Shown one piece after another: positions 11,650-23,846 of a DNA stretch of 64,000 nt. The DNA is from Paramacrobiotus metropolitanus (lineage: Eukaryota > Tardigrada > Eutardigrada > Parachela > Macrobiotidae). Position numbers and translations under genes: made by a program. Under the pieces are notes generated by a model. It ran no database searches and was not told the origin of the DNA. It worked only from the letters and a program-made list of their open reading frames with translations. The stretch is from NCBI RefSeq assembly GCF_019649055.1, contig NW_026570352.1:1-64000 (forward strand), in the 5' to 3' direction. Within the stretch, counting starts at the first letter, position 1. Every line of letters starts with the position of its first letter.

Positions 11650-12160
11650 TCGAAGCCGGCTTGAAACTTTAGTTACTTTTGGAAGGGCTTTAACATCTTG
11701 TGTGTTAACGTTTTCCTCGCTTTAATGTGCTAATTGTAGTTCGTTCGGTAATCGGGTAATGCATGTTTACTATTTCTCAAGTCGGTATTTCAATTTGTTG
11801 ATTTGCTTGAATTTTCTCGTGTTACTCGGTCAAATTGTCCATCAAGGCATGCTGACGTCAGTCTATAAGTAGTCCATTCGTCAATAATAACAAACTGACC
11901 GTCGTTAATCGTTACATGGTAAACCATCCCTCGTTTATGGAAACAACTGCTGTTATTTTCTGTCAATACGTCAATATTGACATATCGACCGGCGCAAAAG
12001 GGAATAGAGTCGAGGTGATAGGCGAGCTCCCATTTAATCTTCGTCAATATGTCAATATTGACAGATTGACTCAGACGAGCGCGCGCTGTCTTTAAAAAAA
12101 TAAAACAAACGTGCTACAAAACTCGCCACTACTGAACTCTAAAACGTCAAAGGTCATGGG
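11650..12160. other. No recognisable gene
   Basis: No convincing coding frame. The motif GTCAATATTGACA occurs at about 11969-11981 and 12046-12062, a local repeat containing the palindrome GTCAATATTGAC. Confidence 0.4.
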
Positions 12161-12428
12161 ACCACGTAGGGTACATATATGAAACAGTGAAATGAGCAAC
12201 AGATTAATAACAGCGAAAACCCGGTTTAAGTTGACATTAAGTCATTAACTATTTCTGTTTGCCCACTGCACACTAGCTGTACTTATATAGTAAGCTTACT
12301 TCATAAGCTCAAGCGGTATGGCAACAAGACAGTGCAAGAATAATAAGTTGATGCAGTTACTCGAGTACGTGTGTCGACAGTTCACATCGTTCGGTTGTCT
12401 ACTGATCCACTTTGAAATCCAAGCTATC

Positions 12429-15400
12429 CTAGAAATCGGAGTCGGTGCTGTCATCAGACTCGAAGCGGGAGCTTTCGTTGGAATTAATCTGGCTGTCTTC
12501 GGAATCGGGGCTTTCGGTAGAATCAGAGTTAGAGAGGAAGCTGCCGTCGGAATCGGACTGCCCGTTGTCTTCGGAAGCGGAACTGCCGTTAGATTCGGAG
12601 CCATGGTTAGATTCGGAACCGGAGCTGTCTTCGGAATCGGGACCCTCGCTGGAGTCCGTAGCGTCATATAAAGGTGCTCGATCCCATTTCTGCACATAGT
12701 GCAACAAGACATGTAAGCACAACGTGTTCAGCTTGCGGACGTCCACGCTGGCAACAGCGCCCACTGTCCACGGATCTTCCCGTAAATTTGCAGAGGGACG
12801 CGGATCGCACGATTGAAGATCGTTCAGAATCTGATGTCAAAAAGTCAATAACATTAGGAAGAGAAGACACAAAGCTGTCCGAACAGACCGCAGCCGTTTT
12901 ACGATATAGAAGTCGGATCAACAGTGGAAAAACATCATTTTATTAGTGCCTCACTGCCTTCCGTCTTCCGAGCTTTGGTGCATGTAGTGATAAATTCATC
13001 AAAATTTGTACAAATATAGACCATTTTGGACCGAATTTGAAAATATGTCATCGGGAGCAAATTGTTGTTGTGTGCTTCATATCTCCCGTATCGTTCACGT
13101 TCAAGCAATTTCAGGACCATGTAAATATTGTTTAGGCTCTAAAATGACGTACTAATAAAAACTGAAAATAATAATAAATACTATTAAAACAAAATATACC
13201 AATATAAAGTACCAATAACGATAAAAGGACGTAGTAATTAAAAACAAAAAAGGGTTGGGGTTCACGAACGCGACAGTTGAAGTGGACTCGCGCGAAAATG
13301 ATACCCTATGAGGCCACAGCTACTTCTCTTGAAATATATTTTATTTTAAAACCAGTTTTGCAAAAAATCTATGAGATACCAAAATGCGAAGCTCAGATAT
13401 GAAGATTAAACATAAGAAAAACTTTTGGCGAATTGCCATGTGCAGCACATAAAACCTTGTAAATACAGTACCTTTTGGATTCTCCTGGTTTCGCACTCCT
13501 GTCGGTGCACCTGGCTGTCCACTGGGCGATGCGGTCCATATCTAACGCCGGGTCCCCGCAGCGCAGGTGTTGCTCAAATATATCCCAAATCTGTGCTTCT
13601 CCCACATTTTCTAGAACGAACACTGAAACCGGAACGCGGAATTCCAGCACTTTCGCACCGCTGCTGTTTTCGCATTTCAGGGAATATTTTTTCCAAATCA
13701 AGCGGTCACAGAAGGTCGCTAGCTTGGAATGTAACGCAGCTATGGCGGCAAAAACCATGCTCAACTTCAGTGGACTGGGTTCACCCTGGTCGATGGTCAG
13801 TGATCGGTGGTGGTGATCAAACGCTCGATGCGAAAGCCGGCTTCGTTCAAAACTTTCTGAATGCACGCCATCGCTTCATCGGCGTCTCTCAAATTCTGAT
13901 CGTCGCAGTCTTTTTTAGCATCTTGAAGGCAGATGGTTCGCGTTGCTGGTGAAATGTGCTTAAAAATGCAACCGTATGCGGCATAACAACCGTTCCATTT
14001 CTTCGCGAGCCGCGGTGAGGAAGGTGGACGCTTGTGCGATACACGTACAACTTTGCACACCTCCGCCGAAATTTGAATGGCGTCCCACAGTTGACAGCTG
14101 CGTCGACAGCGCTGTTGATCGATGGTGTCCAGTGACTGGAATACCTCTTTGAAGAGTTCCGTGGGCAATGCCCAACCGCGCCAGTCAGTACCGAACTGCA
14201 TTTTCCTGTCCGGCCCTCCAAGGCAACGAGAATCAGCCGACAAGCATTTGCCACTGCGTACGAATTCTCGCCTTTTCCTTTCCAAAACGTTCGCCTGTGG
14301 TGAGAAACGTAAACATAGGAAACCTGAGTTATTTTATCCGCTCCCAATCACAAATAACGCTCAATTGTTTTTGCCTATTCCAAACCACCGGCTTTGACCA
14401 TAAAAAATTGGGTGTTTACACATGTCAAATCCATTTTCTCATTTTTTGGATCATATTGTGCCTGAGCATCTAAATAATCGGACAAGAAAAGGAAGCACGG
14501 CAGACGGGACTTAAGGAAGATGTCCCGATACAAAGTACCGAATTGTACGTCAGTGACGAACGGGAACTTTCGCTTCCTCGCATTCACGCACCTTTTTTCG
14601 TACTTCGGCATTTGTTAACAACGGGTCACTCTTACGGCACTTCGCATTTGTGACGCTTTACAAGATTCATTGCAAATTTGTTTTCGGTGCAGGTCGCAAA
14701 AAGTTTTCCGCAATACTACTTCTCTTTAGACACGAAATTTCTGCCCCCTCTTCCCTGTCAGAAAACCAGCCACCCCATAAGGCAATTCCCATTCAAAACT
14801 GAGTGTCGTGACAAAAACTTACGATCGTGGCATCGTCCAAAGGACTTTTGGCGTGCTGCTGTATATAGTGCATCTCTCGGCCGAGTACGCCGGTAAATCG
14901 CACACGAAACTTCCGCTCAACTCGGCGGAGCAGCTCCGACGTGAAGCGCTCCTTCAGAATCTAGTTTGGCACTCTGCACGTCCGCTTCACGAAATCCCCT
15001 GCTTGAAGGCGCTTACGCTGCATTATTTTGTCCGAGGGCCACCGGCGAATCTGTTCGTCGGGAAGCAGTTCGCGAAGAAGTTGCCCGCATAGCAGTATCT
15101 CCACCAGTGCTTGGTCGTATAAGTTGGCGAAAGAATGGATGAGGATGTTGCCGGGATACCAGGTCCATGGACGACCCGGGTGATCGAACAGCAGCACCTC
15201 CACAGCTTCCTGATGCGGTTGGAAGGATGAAGAGGTGGAGAAGGTAAATACCTTCGCATAGTCAACCAGCACCGACCGCTGTGACGGGCATCCGAAATCG
15301 ATGATCAGGCGTGGCGAAATATTAGCAGACTCTTCCAGGCCAACGATATGGCCATGCTGGAACAGACCGTCGATTTCAACATCCACCGCATTCCATGCCT

Positions 15401-15434
15401 GTACAGACCGCGTACCGTCTTCGTAGAGATACAT
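12429..15434 (-). pseudogene. Tudor-like/F-box/acidic-tail gene, copy 2 (nonsense and two frameshifts)
   Basis: Exons are 15434-14823, 14294-13472 and 12830-12429, with the same splice positions and phases as the other copies. Exon 1 (MYLYEDGTRSVQAWNAVDVE) lacks six bases found in copy 3, and the next Trp codon has become TAG (bases 14963-14961), after CRVPN. The frame beyond is open to the donor. Exon 2 carries the F-box (LPTELFKEVFQSLDTIDQQR...CQLWDAI). It has lost one base near 13812 (after FRIERLI) and another just before the donor (DRSAKPGE against KNAKAR in copy 1). Exon 3 is open: a conserved head (LNTLCLHVLLHYVQKWDRAP) and an acidic Ser/Asp tail. Three independent lesions make this a pseudogene, a young one because the rest is intact. 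Confidence 0.8.
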
Positions 15435-16283
15435 AGTGGACTTCTTTGGCTACGAAGCAGGCCACAATCTTTAGCAGAATCATCGAACTGCTTGACAATC
15501 AAGTACATACGCTGAATCAACAACTGTAATACTTAATGAAGCATAATCCGTAAAAGGAAAACTTGTTAAGAAGTAATTGTAGTTGTTGTTAAGAAGTTTA
15601 ACCAGCTGACCCGTTACAGAATAATTGACTCCAACTGAAAATTTATTTGCTATTTGCTCCGCATGAGCTATTTGGTAGCTCCAAAAAGCGTCCAACTGAA
15701 AATACTGAGCCAGGTAAATAGTGACTTATGCCAAAAGAGAAGACCTGTGCGACTGTGCGGAATACTTCAGAAAAATCGATAGTGCTATTATTTTCTCCGC
15801 ACTAGTGTGCTCTGCAATAGCAGGCATACGCTGATATTTTGCATCACAATTTTAATATTGAACGAGAGCGGCTGGAATTTACCGGCTCGTATGCAGCCGT
15901 CGAATCGTGTCTGTAGCCGGTCGAGTAGCGCATATTGAAGTGCTAAACAAGCAAAAAATATACGATAAGACTAAAACCCACCTTACGTATTTGTGTTAAA
16001 GAAAAGTGTGAAATACATACTTCTAGTGAACAATGTTGCATAGTGGATCAGAAATTAATACTACTGTAAAGTCCAAAAACAAATATGAGATCCTTTTGTG
16101 CCGGTCAAATTTAGTGTTTTGTAATCGTCCCGCTTTGTCGATTGTCCACTATCGATTATTCATGCAACGTCTGCCAACGTGGTCCAACAGTAGACTGCGA
16201 AAAGGTGTTACAACGCGCGCAACGAGGCACTTTTCTGTACTGAAACAGCCAAATTCATGATTGGCCATCTGCCTGCTGGTATT

Positions 16284-16653
16284 AACACTTGCACCTTGCG
16301 CATTTCCCAACGAAAGCCATCGACCGATATCTCAAACGAAAGAGAAACAAATTTCAAGAATTTTAATACCAAGCAATTTGTTTTTATGGGATCTAAGGAG
16401 AATCGACGCACCTAAAGTTTCTCGTAGACATAGCATAGGATTTGAATCCACGGTTTGGTCCTGTTTGGATTCAGTTTTCACACAGAAATCGTATGCTTTG
16501 TCTACGACAAACTAAAATGGCTCTTTAAAAAATTTTCTTTTACGTCTCATAAAGGATCACCTGTTTGGTACCAAAATTCTTGAAATTTTTTGCTCTTCGT
16601 TTGAGATATCGGTTGATAGTTTTCGTTGGGAAATGCGCAACGTGCAAGTGTTC
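16284..16653. mobile_element. Foldback element upstream of copy 2
   Basis: Arms of about 100 bases at roughly 16284-16390 and 16550-16653 are inverted copies. Both include GGGAAATGCGCA or its complement, a GATATCGGT block and AATTCTTGAAATTT. The element interrupts sequence shared with unit 3 and so inserted after the duplication. No coding capacity is seen. Confidence 0.7.
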
Positions 16654-16799
16654 AACTTCTTGTGTGACCGAATATAACAGGTTTTCGCAGTCCACTGTAT
16701 AGCACAACAGTAACCGGCTCGCCGGCGCCGCCCACAATACGCGAACAATTATGTCCAGACAGTCCAGTGTAGTCGAAAGCGCAGTTGCGCTCGTTTCCT

Positions 16800-17420
16800 A
16801 ATCATAGCTTCCTTCACTGAGACGCTGCACCAGCATGTGATATCGGAGACTCGATTTGTAGGAAGCAGCAAGATCACTGCTGTTAATCTTGATAAAAAGC
16901 GGCAGAATCTGTCGTGTCGATCTGCTATAAAATGGCAGCGAGTATAATGGCGGAGTATTCGTACTGCGTAGTGCGTATCGGTACATCCAACAACCTACGA
17001 TAGCTCGTTTTCGTTTTCCAGATAAGTAGCCGAAATGCGGCACTGCATCCTTAGTCGCCCGCGACACCTTGGAATAGTATGGTACGTTAAACGTCTTTCC
17101 GGGTATAACCTACACGGTTGTGGCATCCCGCAGCACAGACCCGGCGTTTATTATAGAACGATAACACATGGTTTTCGATCGGTAAAACTGAAGGCAGTTC
17201 CTCCGGTTTCTCCGTGACTTTGGAAGCATTGGTCATATCTCCCTACCAGGCACGAAAGACAGGCCGGACATGTAGTGTGATTTTTCGTGCGGTAATTCTT
17301 TCGCCAACTGATCCACTCCTGTTAGAGGAAATCACTGCAGCATTTTGCATAAAAAGTCGTATTTCAATTTGTCGGGATAAAATTCTCCTGTGACCGATGG
17401 CCGATCGGCTTCGCATAAGA
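16800..17420 (-). pseudogene. Relic of the secreted-protein family
   Basis: The minus strand matches exons 3b and 4 of the complete gene at 26.3-23.8 kb at DNA and protein level. Examples are ITLHVRPVFRAW against ITLHVGPIFRAW, TKDAVPHFGYLSGKRK against TEDAVPHSGLSGKR, and ILPLFIKINSS then LSEGSYD against ILPFLIKINGS and LSEGSYD. In-frame stops occur directly after FRAW and within the stretch matching VRTVQIIPG, so it cannot encode the protein. It is truncated at both ends and lies between F-box units 2 and 3. Confidence 0.75.
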
Positions 17421-19847
17421 GATGCATAGAAAACCGGGTGTTTCGGTGTTTTTTTTAACTCTGCGTAGTATTATCATGACTCCGCATTCGGAACGGAACG
17501 TTTTCCGGTTTCATTCTACGAAGGCACTCCGGTTGCTCACTCGATGTGTGCGTGCTTGTTGGCTTTCTGTTCCCGTTGAGTCTGCACCTAAATCCCCCAT
17601 TTTTGCCCCTAAGCAAACAGAACACCGTGTAGCAAGTTTGTTGGATTTGGCATTAACAGGGAACTTTTTTGCGTAATTCTTATTATTTTGGTAGAACAGA
17701 AATGAACAGAATCGTGAGGATGGCTGACGTCTGGAGACGTCCAGCGTCGTGAGAACACGTAAATGTACTAGTGTACAATGTACATGAAACACAAAAGTGA
17801 ACAACATATTAAGGACATCGAAACGCGTTTTAATTGGACCTTAACTATTTCTGTTCGTCCATTGTATCTTCGTACTCTGCTTACAAACATACTAAATCAA
17901 GCGCTATGACATCGTTTTTTTTAGTTAAAGAAGATGGTCGACAGTTCTCCGACTACATACATATCGAAGTTGGACTATGTTTGATCCGCTGTGGAACCGA
18001 GGCTGTCCTAGAAATCGGAGTCGGTGGTGTCATTAGACTCGGCTTCAGAACTGCTATCAGACTCGGAGCTTCCATTGGAATCAGAGCCATCATTAGTAGA
18101 TTCGGTATCGTCGCTGCCGTGCGAATCCGACTCGGAGCTCTCTTCGGAATCGGAGCTGTCTTCGGGATCGGATTCAGAACTGCCACTGGAGTCCGTAGCG
18201 TCATCCGAAGACGTTCGATTCCATTTCTGCACGAAGTGCCACAAGACATGTAGACACAACGTGTTCAGCTTGTGGACGTCCAGGTTGGTCATAGCGCCCA
18301 CTGTCCAAGGATCTCCCCGAAAATTTGCAGAGGGGCGCGGGTCGCACGATTGAAAATCGTTCAGAATCTGCATGTCAAAAATCAATGACATTAGGAAGAC
18401 AAGACACAAAGCTATCAAACAGACCGCCGCCGTTTTACGGCATAGAAGTAGGCTCAATAGTGGGAAAATATCCTTCCAAACATTTGTGTAATATTGAATT
18501 CATCCGAATTTGCACAAATAATGACCAATATTGACCAAATCTGAAATTATTGTATGCAATTGCGAGCTGACGTAGTGGCTTCATATCTCCCGTATGGTTC
18601 ACGATCAAGCGATTTCAGGGCAACGAGAAACCGTTTGGACTATAAAATGATGTAAAATAACGCAAAAAAGTGTTTAGGACTGCATAAGCGCGATAGTTGA
18701 AGTTAATTTCACACAAAAATGATACCCTAATCATTAACGCTACTCCTCTAAAACATTTAATTTAAAGCCAGTTTCTGCAAAAATATACGAGATACCAAAA
18801 TGCGCAGCTCATCTGAGGCGACTTAACGTAGAGAAAACTTTTGACGATTCCCACGTACAGCATATAATACCATGAAAAACAATACCTTTTCAAATCTCTT
18901 AGTTCTCGCATTCCTGTGGGTGCATCTCGCCATCCACTGGGCGATGCGGTCCATATCTAACGCCGGTCCCGTGCAGCGCAGGTGCTGCTCAAATGTATCC
19001 CAAATCTGTGGTGCTCCCACACCCCCCAGGTTGAACATCGTTATCGGAACACGGAATTCCAGCACTATCGCACCGGTGCTGTTTTCGCAGTTCAAGGAAT
19101 ATCTTCTCCATATCAAGCGGTCACAGCAGCTCGCCAGCTTGGAATGTAGCGCAGCTATCGCGGCAAAAACCACCTGCAACTTCAATGGACCGGGTTCACC
19201 CTGGTCGATGGTCAGTGATCGGTGGTGCACGATCAAACGCTCGATGCGAATGCCGGCTTCGTGCAAGAGTTTTTGCATCAACGTTGTCGCTCCATCGGCG
19301 AGTTTCAAATCGTCCTGATCGTCGCAGTCCCATTCCGTGTCTCGAATGCAGATGGTTCGTGCTGCAGAAGTTATGTGCTTGAAGAAGCAACCGTACGCGG
19401 CATAACAATCATTCCATTTTTGGCGAGCCGCTGGGAGAAAGGTGGATGCTTGAGCGATACGCGAACAACTTTGCACATCTCCGTCGAAGTGAGAATGGCA
19501 TCCCACAGTTGACAGCTGCGTCGGCAGCGTTGTCGGTCGATGGTGTCCAGCGACTGAAACACCTCTTCAAAGAGTTCGGTTGGCAGTGCCCAACCGCGCC
19601 ATTTCGTATCGGACCGTTTTTCCTGGTCGGGTCCTTCCAGGCGGCGAGAGTCCTCCACCAGGAATTTGCCATTACGGATGAATTCCAGTTTTTTTCTTTC
19701 GAAAACTTTCGCCTGTGGTGAAGAAAAAGAAACTTCAGAAGCCAGAGTTGGCTTATCCGTGGGCCCATGACAAGTACAGTACTAAGAGCGACTTAAGTCT
19801 CTGACCCAACGCAAAGTTTTCGGCTTTAGCCGCGCAAATGGTGGACA

Positions 19848-20985
19848 GTTGGCTACGTGACAAGTCGTCGCGGGACACTTCGTCTAAAGGACGTTTGGTC
19901 GAGGGACAACTGGTGTTAGGCAGTCGAAAACGACGTTCGCAAGGCGGTCAGCCGCCTTGACATACTTAACATACTTGACATACCGCCTTAGTTAAAAAAA
20001 CTAGCAAAATAGTGTAATTATCTTGGAAGCACCGTTGTCGTAAGTTTTTTGAAGTGTGATCTTGGCGCGATTTAGCGTCGACTTTTAAAGACATTAAACC
20101 AGACTTGCCTGGCTTTTACAATCGTAAGAGAGAAAGAGCAACTGCAAGTCAGAAAGAGAAAACCATTGTTAAATTTTATTGCTGTTCAGCAGTAAACGAC
20201 TTGATCCTAATGCTTTTGTATCTTATACAGACTGTATGTGTCAATGTGTGGAATCGGAGACTAGTTCGGTCCAGCCCCTATATCACACAATCAAAGTGTG
20301 TGATGGGAACTGGAACTATATCATTGTTCGGGTAAAGGAAAGTGAGGGTGAGTGTCCGTGCTGTGATTTCTCTGTGAATGAGCTCCAAATAGAGAGTCTG
20401 TTAGAAGCCGGAGATAGACAACTGGGATAAATAACCAAAATGGTTCTCGCTTGGTTATTATCTCTGCTTTATTTTTGCCAGTGAAAGTGCAAAAACTAGG
20501 TTGACTTATTAGTGTAATATTTGTTATTTAATACCACGTAATGAGTAGCAAATAGATTAGTTATCATTAGTATAGTCACTATAGTGTATCATAATTATTA
20601 GGTCGTCAGTGTTTTCCAAGAAAGGCACTATGTACAAATCAGCAACTTAAATTTGTGTATAATTCATTTAAAATGTAAGACTACGGTTTCAAAAATTTAA
20701 AAATATATGGAAATGTGTAATCTTACATGCCGGTCTCAGTAAAATTAATTCGAAGTCAAACGACGGAGTTTTTAACTGAAATAAAGTTTTTCTTTTAAAA
20801 TAATTGGGTATCCAATTGTCCCGCCGACGAAATGTCTGGCCCCGATGTGTCCGTGTTACCGGATGTCTCGCGACCAAATGTCTCCCGACCAAATTGACAA
20901 GCAACGACTTTTCCAGAAACTAAATGTCTTCGCGACCAAATGTGGCCGACGAAGTGTCCCGCGACGAGATTTTATGCGACGACTT
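19848..20985. mobile_element. Inverted-repeat element in intron 1 of copy 3
   Basis: Left (about 19848-19945) and right (about 20815-20985) regions contain the same motifs in opposite orientation, notably GTCGCGGGACACTTCGTC on the left and its complement on the right. Both are built from loosely repeated units such as GACGAAATGTC and CGCGACCAAATGTC. The element lies inside intron 1 of copy 3 (21612-19713) and is missing from copies 1 and 2. It is a probable non-autonomous DNA transposon; exact ends are unresolved. Confidence 0.6.
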
Positions 20986-21239
20986 GGTCGGTCACGGGAC
21001 AGTTACAAACGTGAATTTGTATTCTGCATCTCAGCTACCCCGGTTTTTCGGTTGAATGCGCTTTGTGCATCTAAATGATACGACGAGAAAAGAGCATGGC
21101 AGACAGGCTTTAGGGACAATGTTCCAGTGCAATATATCGACCCATCAGTACGCAAACGGGAACTCGCGCGCGACCACACGCTCTTCGGCACAGTTTTAAG
21201 ATAGTATGCGGCCAAATTATTTCTATACATTCGGGCGAA

Positions 21240-21590
21240 AACCGTTAATGCGCCCAACCTTCGTTGGGGTACACTGGGCTCTAGATCGGCAGCTTACCGG
21301 AAACACGTGTTAGCTATACTCCCCAGCAGTACGGGAGGCCAGAAGAACGCTGTTTTCAACGGGCCGCGAAAAAACTGGGGAGAGATAAAATATTTCCAGA
21401 CTATTTTCTCCAAAACGAAATTCACAAGAGGGGGAGGGGCACATTCCGAAAACTTTTTTCGGCGGAGGTCTCCGAAAATTCGAAGCAGTATAATAATACA
21501 CCCCTCTTTGGTACGAGATACCTGCCCCCTAACGCCTTCAGAAACCCTCCGACTCGTCCAGAAAGTAGTGCCCAACTGCCCATTAAAAAT
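21240..21590. other. Remaining intron 1 sequence of copy 3
   Basis: GC-rich intron sequence adjacent to exon 1 of copy 3. The two mutually antisense frames across 21294-21594 have no recognisable domain and are probably not coding. It may be a separate repeat. Confidence 0.4.
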
Positions 21591-23159
21591 CTGAATGCAG
21601 GCGATAACTTACGATTGTGGCATCTTCTAAAGGGCTTTTAGTGTGCTGTTGGATGTAATGCATCTCCTGGCCGAAAACGTAGGTGAATCGCACACGAAAC
21701 CTTCGCTGAATATGGCGGAGCAGCTTCGAGGCGAAGCACTCTGTCAGAACCCAGTAGCCGTTTGGCACTCTGCATGTCCGCATTACAAAATCCCCCGGCT
21801 GAACGCGCTTGCGTTGCAGTCGTTTCTCCGAAGACACCGGACGGATCTGTTCGTTGGGAAGCAGTTCGCGAAGATGTTGCCCACCTACTGTTACTTCCAC
21901 CAGCGCATGGTTCCGCAAGTTCGCGAAAGAATTGATGAGGACTTTGCCGGGATACCATTTCCATGGACGACCAGGATGATCGAACAACAGCACTTCCACA
22001 GCTTCCTGACGCGGTTGGAAGGAGGGAAAGGTGGAGAAGGTAAATACCTTCACGTTATCAACCGGCACCGACTGCTGTGTCGAGCATCCGAAATCGATGA
22101 TTAGGCGTGGTGGAATACTGACAGACTCTTCCAGGCCAACGATATGGCCATGCTGGAACAGACCATCGATTTCAACATCCACAGCATTCCATGCCTGCAC
22201 AGACCGGGTACCATCTTCGTACAGGTACATGGTGGACTTCTGTGGATATAACGTAGGTCATAATCTTCATCAAAATCATCTAAAATGCTTGATGAATGAT
22301 AACCAAGTACTTACTTGTTGAAGACAGCTGCAATTCCCGTAAATCTGGACCAGTAAAACTCAGCTGTCACGAAATTTAGCGACCTGTCCCGTTAAAAATG
22401 GTTCAATCGAATTTTAAAACATGTAAGCTATTTGCTAGCTCAGAAAATACAAAGCCCGGTTAATACTAAAGGACTCAAGCCAATTAGCCAAAAGAGAAGA
22501 CCTGGACGACAGTGTGGAATACTTCAGTGTCTCAGGCTAAACCATAACACTGACTTATTATTTTCTGCGCACAAGTATGCAGGCCTGTGCCATAACAGGC
22601 ATGCGTTTATGTTTCATGATAGGGAATGTGAGACGCTCAGACGGGCCAGACGGCACAAAATTATTGAGAGCGTGCCTGTGGCAGTCGCTATGAGCTGTCA
22701 TCTCTCACCATCAGTTTGCCGGCTCGTATGCAGCCGCGGAATCCTGGCTGTGGAGAGTCGAACAGCGAGCAAACTCCGAGAATGTTGAACTGTTAAACAA
22801 AAGAAAAATTAAAATATGATAATAGTTTTGTAATAAGACGCATCTTATGGTCTTTACGTCTTACGTATTCTTGTTAAATTTTGATGTGTGATATACATAG
22901 TGTACAATGCTGCATGGCGGAAAAGAAATTTAAAATTAATACTATTGTGAAGCCCAAAAACAATACTATGATTTCATTCATTACCGGTTAAGTAAATTGT
23001 TGTTTCGTGATCGTCTCGCTTTGTCTGTTTGTCCGCTCGGATTATTTACCCGACGTGGCCCTATAGAACAACAACAACCGGCTCGCCGGCGCCGCCCACA
23101 AGAAAAGTACCGCGAAAAATTTAGCGCTGTCTAGTCGGAAACGGAGTTGCGATAAGCAC

Positions 23160-23780
23160 CGTAAACTTTCTTGCGGCCATATGAACCAAAAGTCACAGAC
23201 ACGGTGAAATCCAGGACATTTATCCATACGAGCACTGTAGTCTGTAGCATTCTAATCTCGAGAAGTTTCAAGGTCGGCCATATGAAGTCTATGGTTTTTT
23301 GACGTCAGAAATTAAATGCTTTGCACAAATCTTCGGAATTCCAAACTCAAACTATTTTACTGCTTTTCTTGAGGCTACGCAGATGCTCTTTCAGAAGTGA
23401 GCAAACAGTAAAATAAATATCAGCGGAAAACATTTTCCCGTGAATGCCGGGATGCAACCACAACTGCAAGTCCGGTAATTTAATTAAGAACGTCGGTACT
23501 ATCTCGCCGGTTTTACAAATTGCCAGCTGTTAGGAAATTGTATTCAGACGAGCACGGCTGTATCCATCATCGGCACCGCTAAAGGATGCCAAACGCCATG
23601 GATGCCTAAACTTTATAATAATACTCCGCAAAATGCTTAAGGTCGGTTGCTGCCACAGATTCCATGTGCTCTCCGTTCCGGACTTTACGATGGCAAATTG
23701 AAAGGTAAAAACATTTTCCCTGCTCAAAAACATAATACTATCAAAAAGGTCATGGTTAGGCAGGCCGAATATGATATTGC
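23160..23780. other. No recognisable gene
   Basis: Spacer between duplication unit 3 and the 3' end of the secreted-protein gene. No convincing coding frame or repeat structure was seen. Confidence 0.4.
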
Positions 23781-23846
23781 GCGCCTTACATATCTTGGTT
23801 CATGGTCTTTCCGCCTTCATACCGTGTCAGAGTGATATTCAAGCGG

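Larger units (their letters stand above)
12165..16790 (-). repeat. Segmental duplication unit 2 of 3
   Basis: The unit shares sequence with unit 3 along its whole length: the downstream flank (near 12170-12290), all exons, intron 2, and the upstream flank through the GC-rich block GGCTCGCCGGCGCCGCCCAC near 16711. The duplication thus includes probable promoter sequence, not only the coding exons. Confidence 0.7.
18008..22230 (-). pseudogene. Tudor-like/F-box/acidic-tail gene, copy 3 (one frameshift)
   Basis: Exons are 22230-21613 (206 codons), 19712-18886 and 18367-18008. This is the best-preserved copy. Exon 1 is fully open, from MYLYEDGTRSVQAWNAVDVE through LRELLPNEQIRP and QPGDFVMRTCRVPNGYWVL to the GTAAGT donor. 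Exon 2 has the F-box (LPTELFEEVFQSLDTIDRQR...CQLWDAI) but lacks one base near 19422, where RLAK should run into KWNDCYAAYGC. Restoring one base would make the exon a multiple of three, as in copy 1. Exon 3 is open, with an acidic tail rich in Ser, Asp and Glu. The predicted role would be an SCF substrate adaptor, inferred from the F-box alone. A single missing base could be an assembly error, so this copy may be functional. Confidence 0.7.
17775..23155 (-). repeat. Segmental duplication unit 3 of 3
   Basis: The unit aligns with unit 2 from the downstream flank to just past the GC-rich block GGCTCGCCGGCGCCGCCCAC near 23080. It is longer than unit 2 mainly because intron 1 carries an inserted repeat element. 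Confidence 0.7.

Noticed and set aside
12318-12699. Long plus-strand frames rich in Gly/Val or Ser/Leu opposite the acidic exons (also 4871-5137 and 18024-18353)
   Set aside because: They are antisense mirrors of the Ser/Asp-rich codons of exon 3 and recur only because that exon is repetitive.
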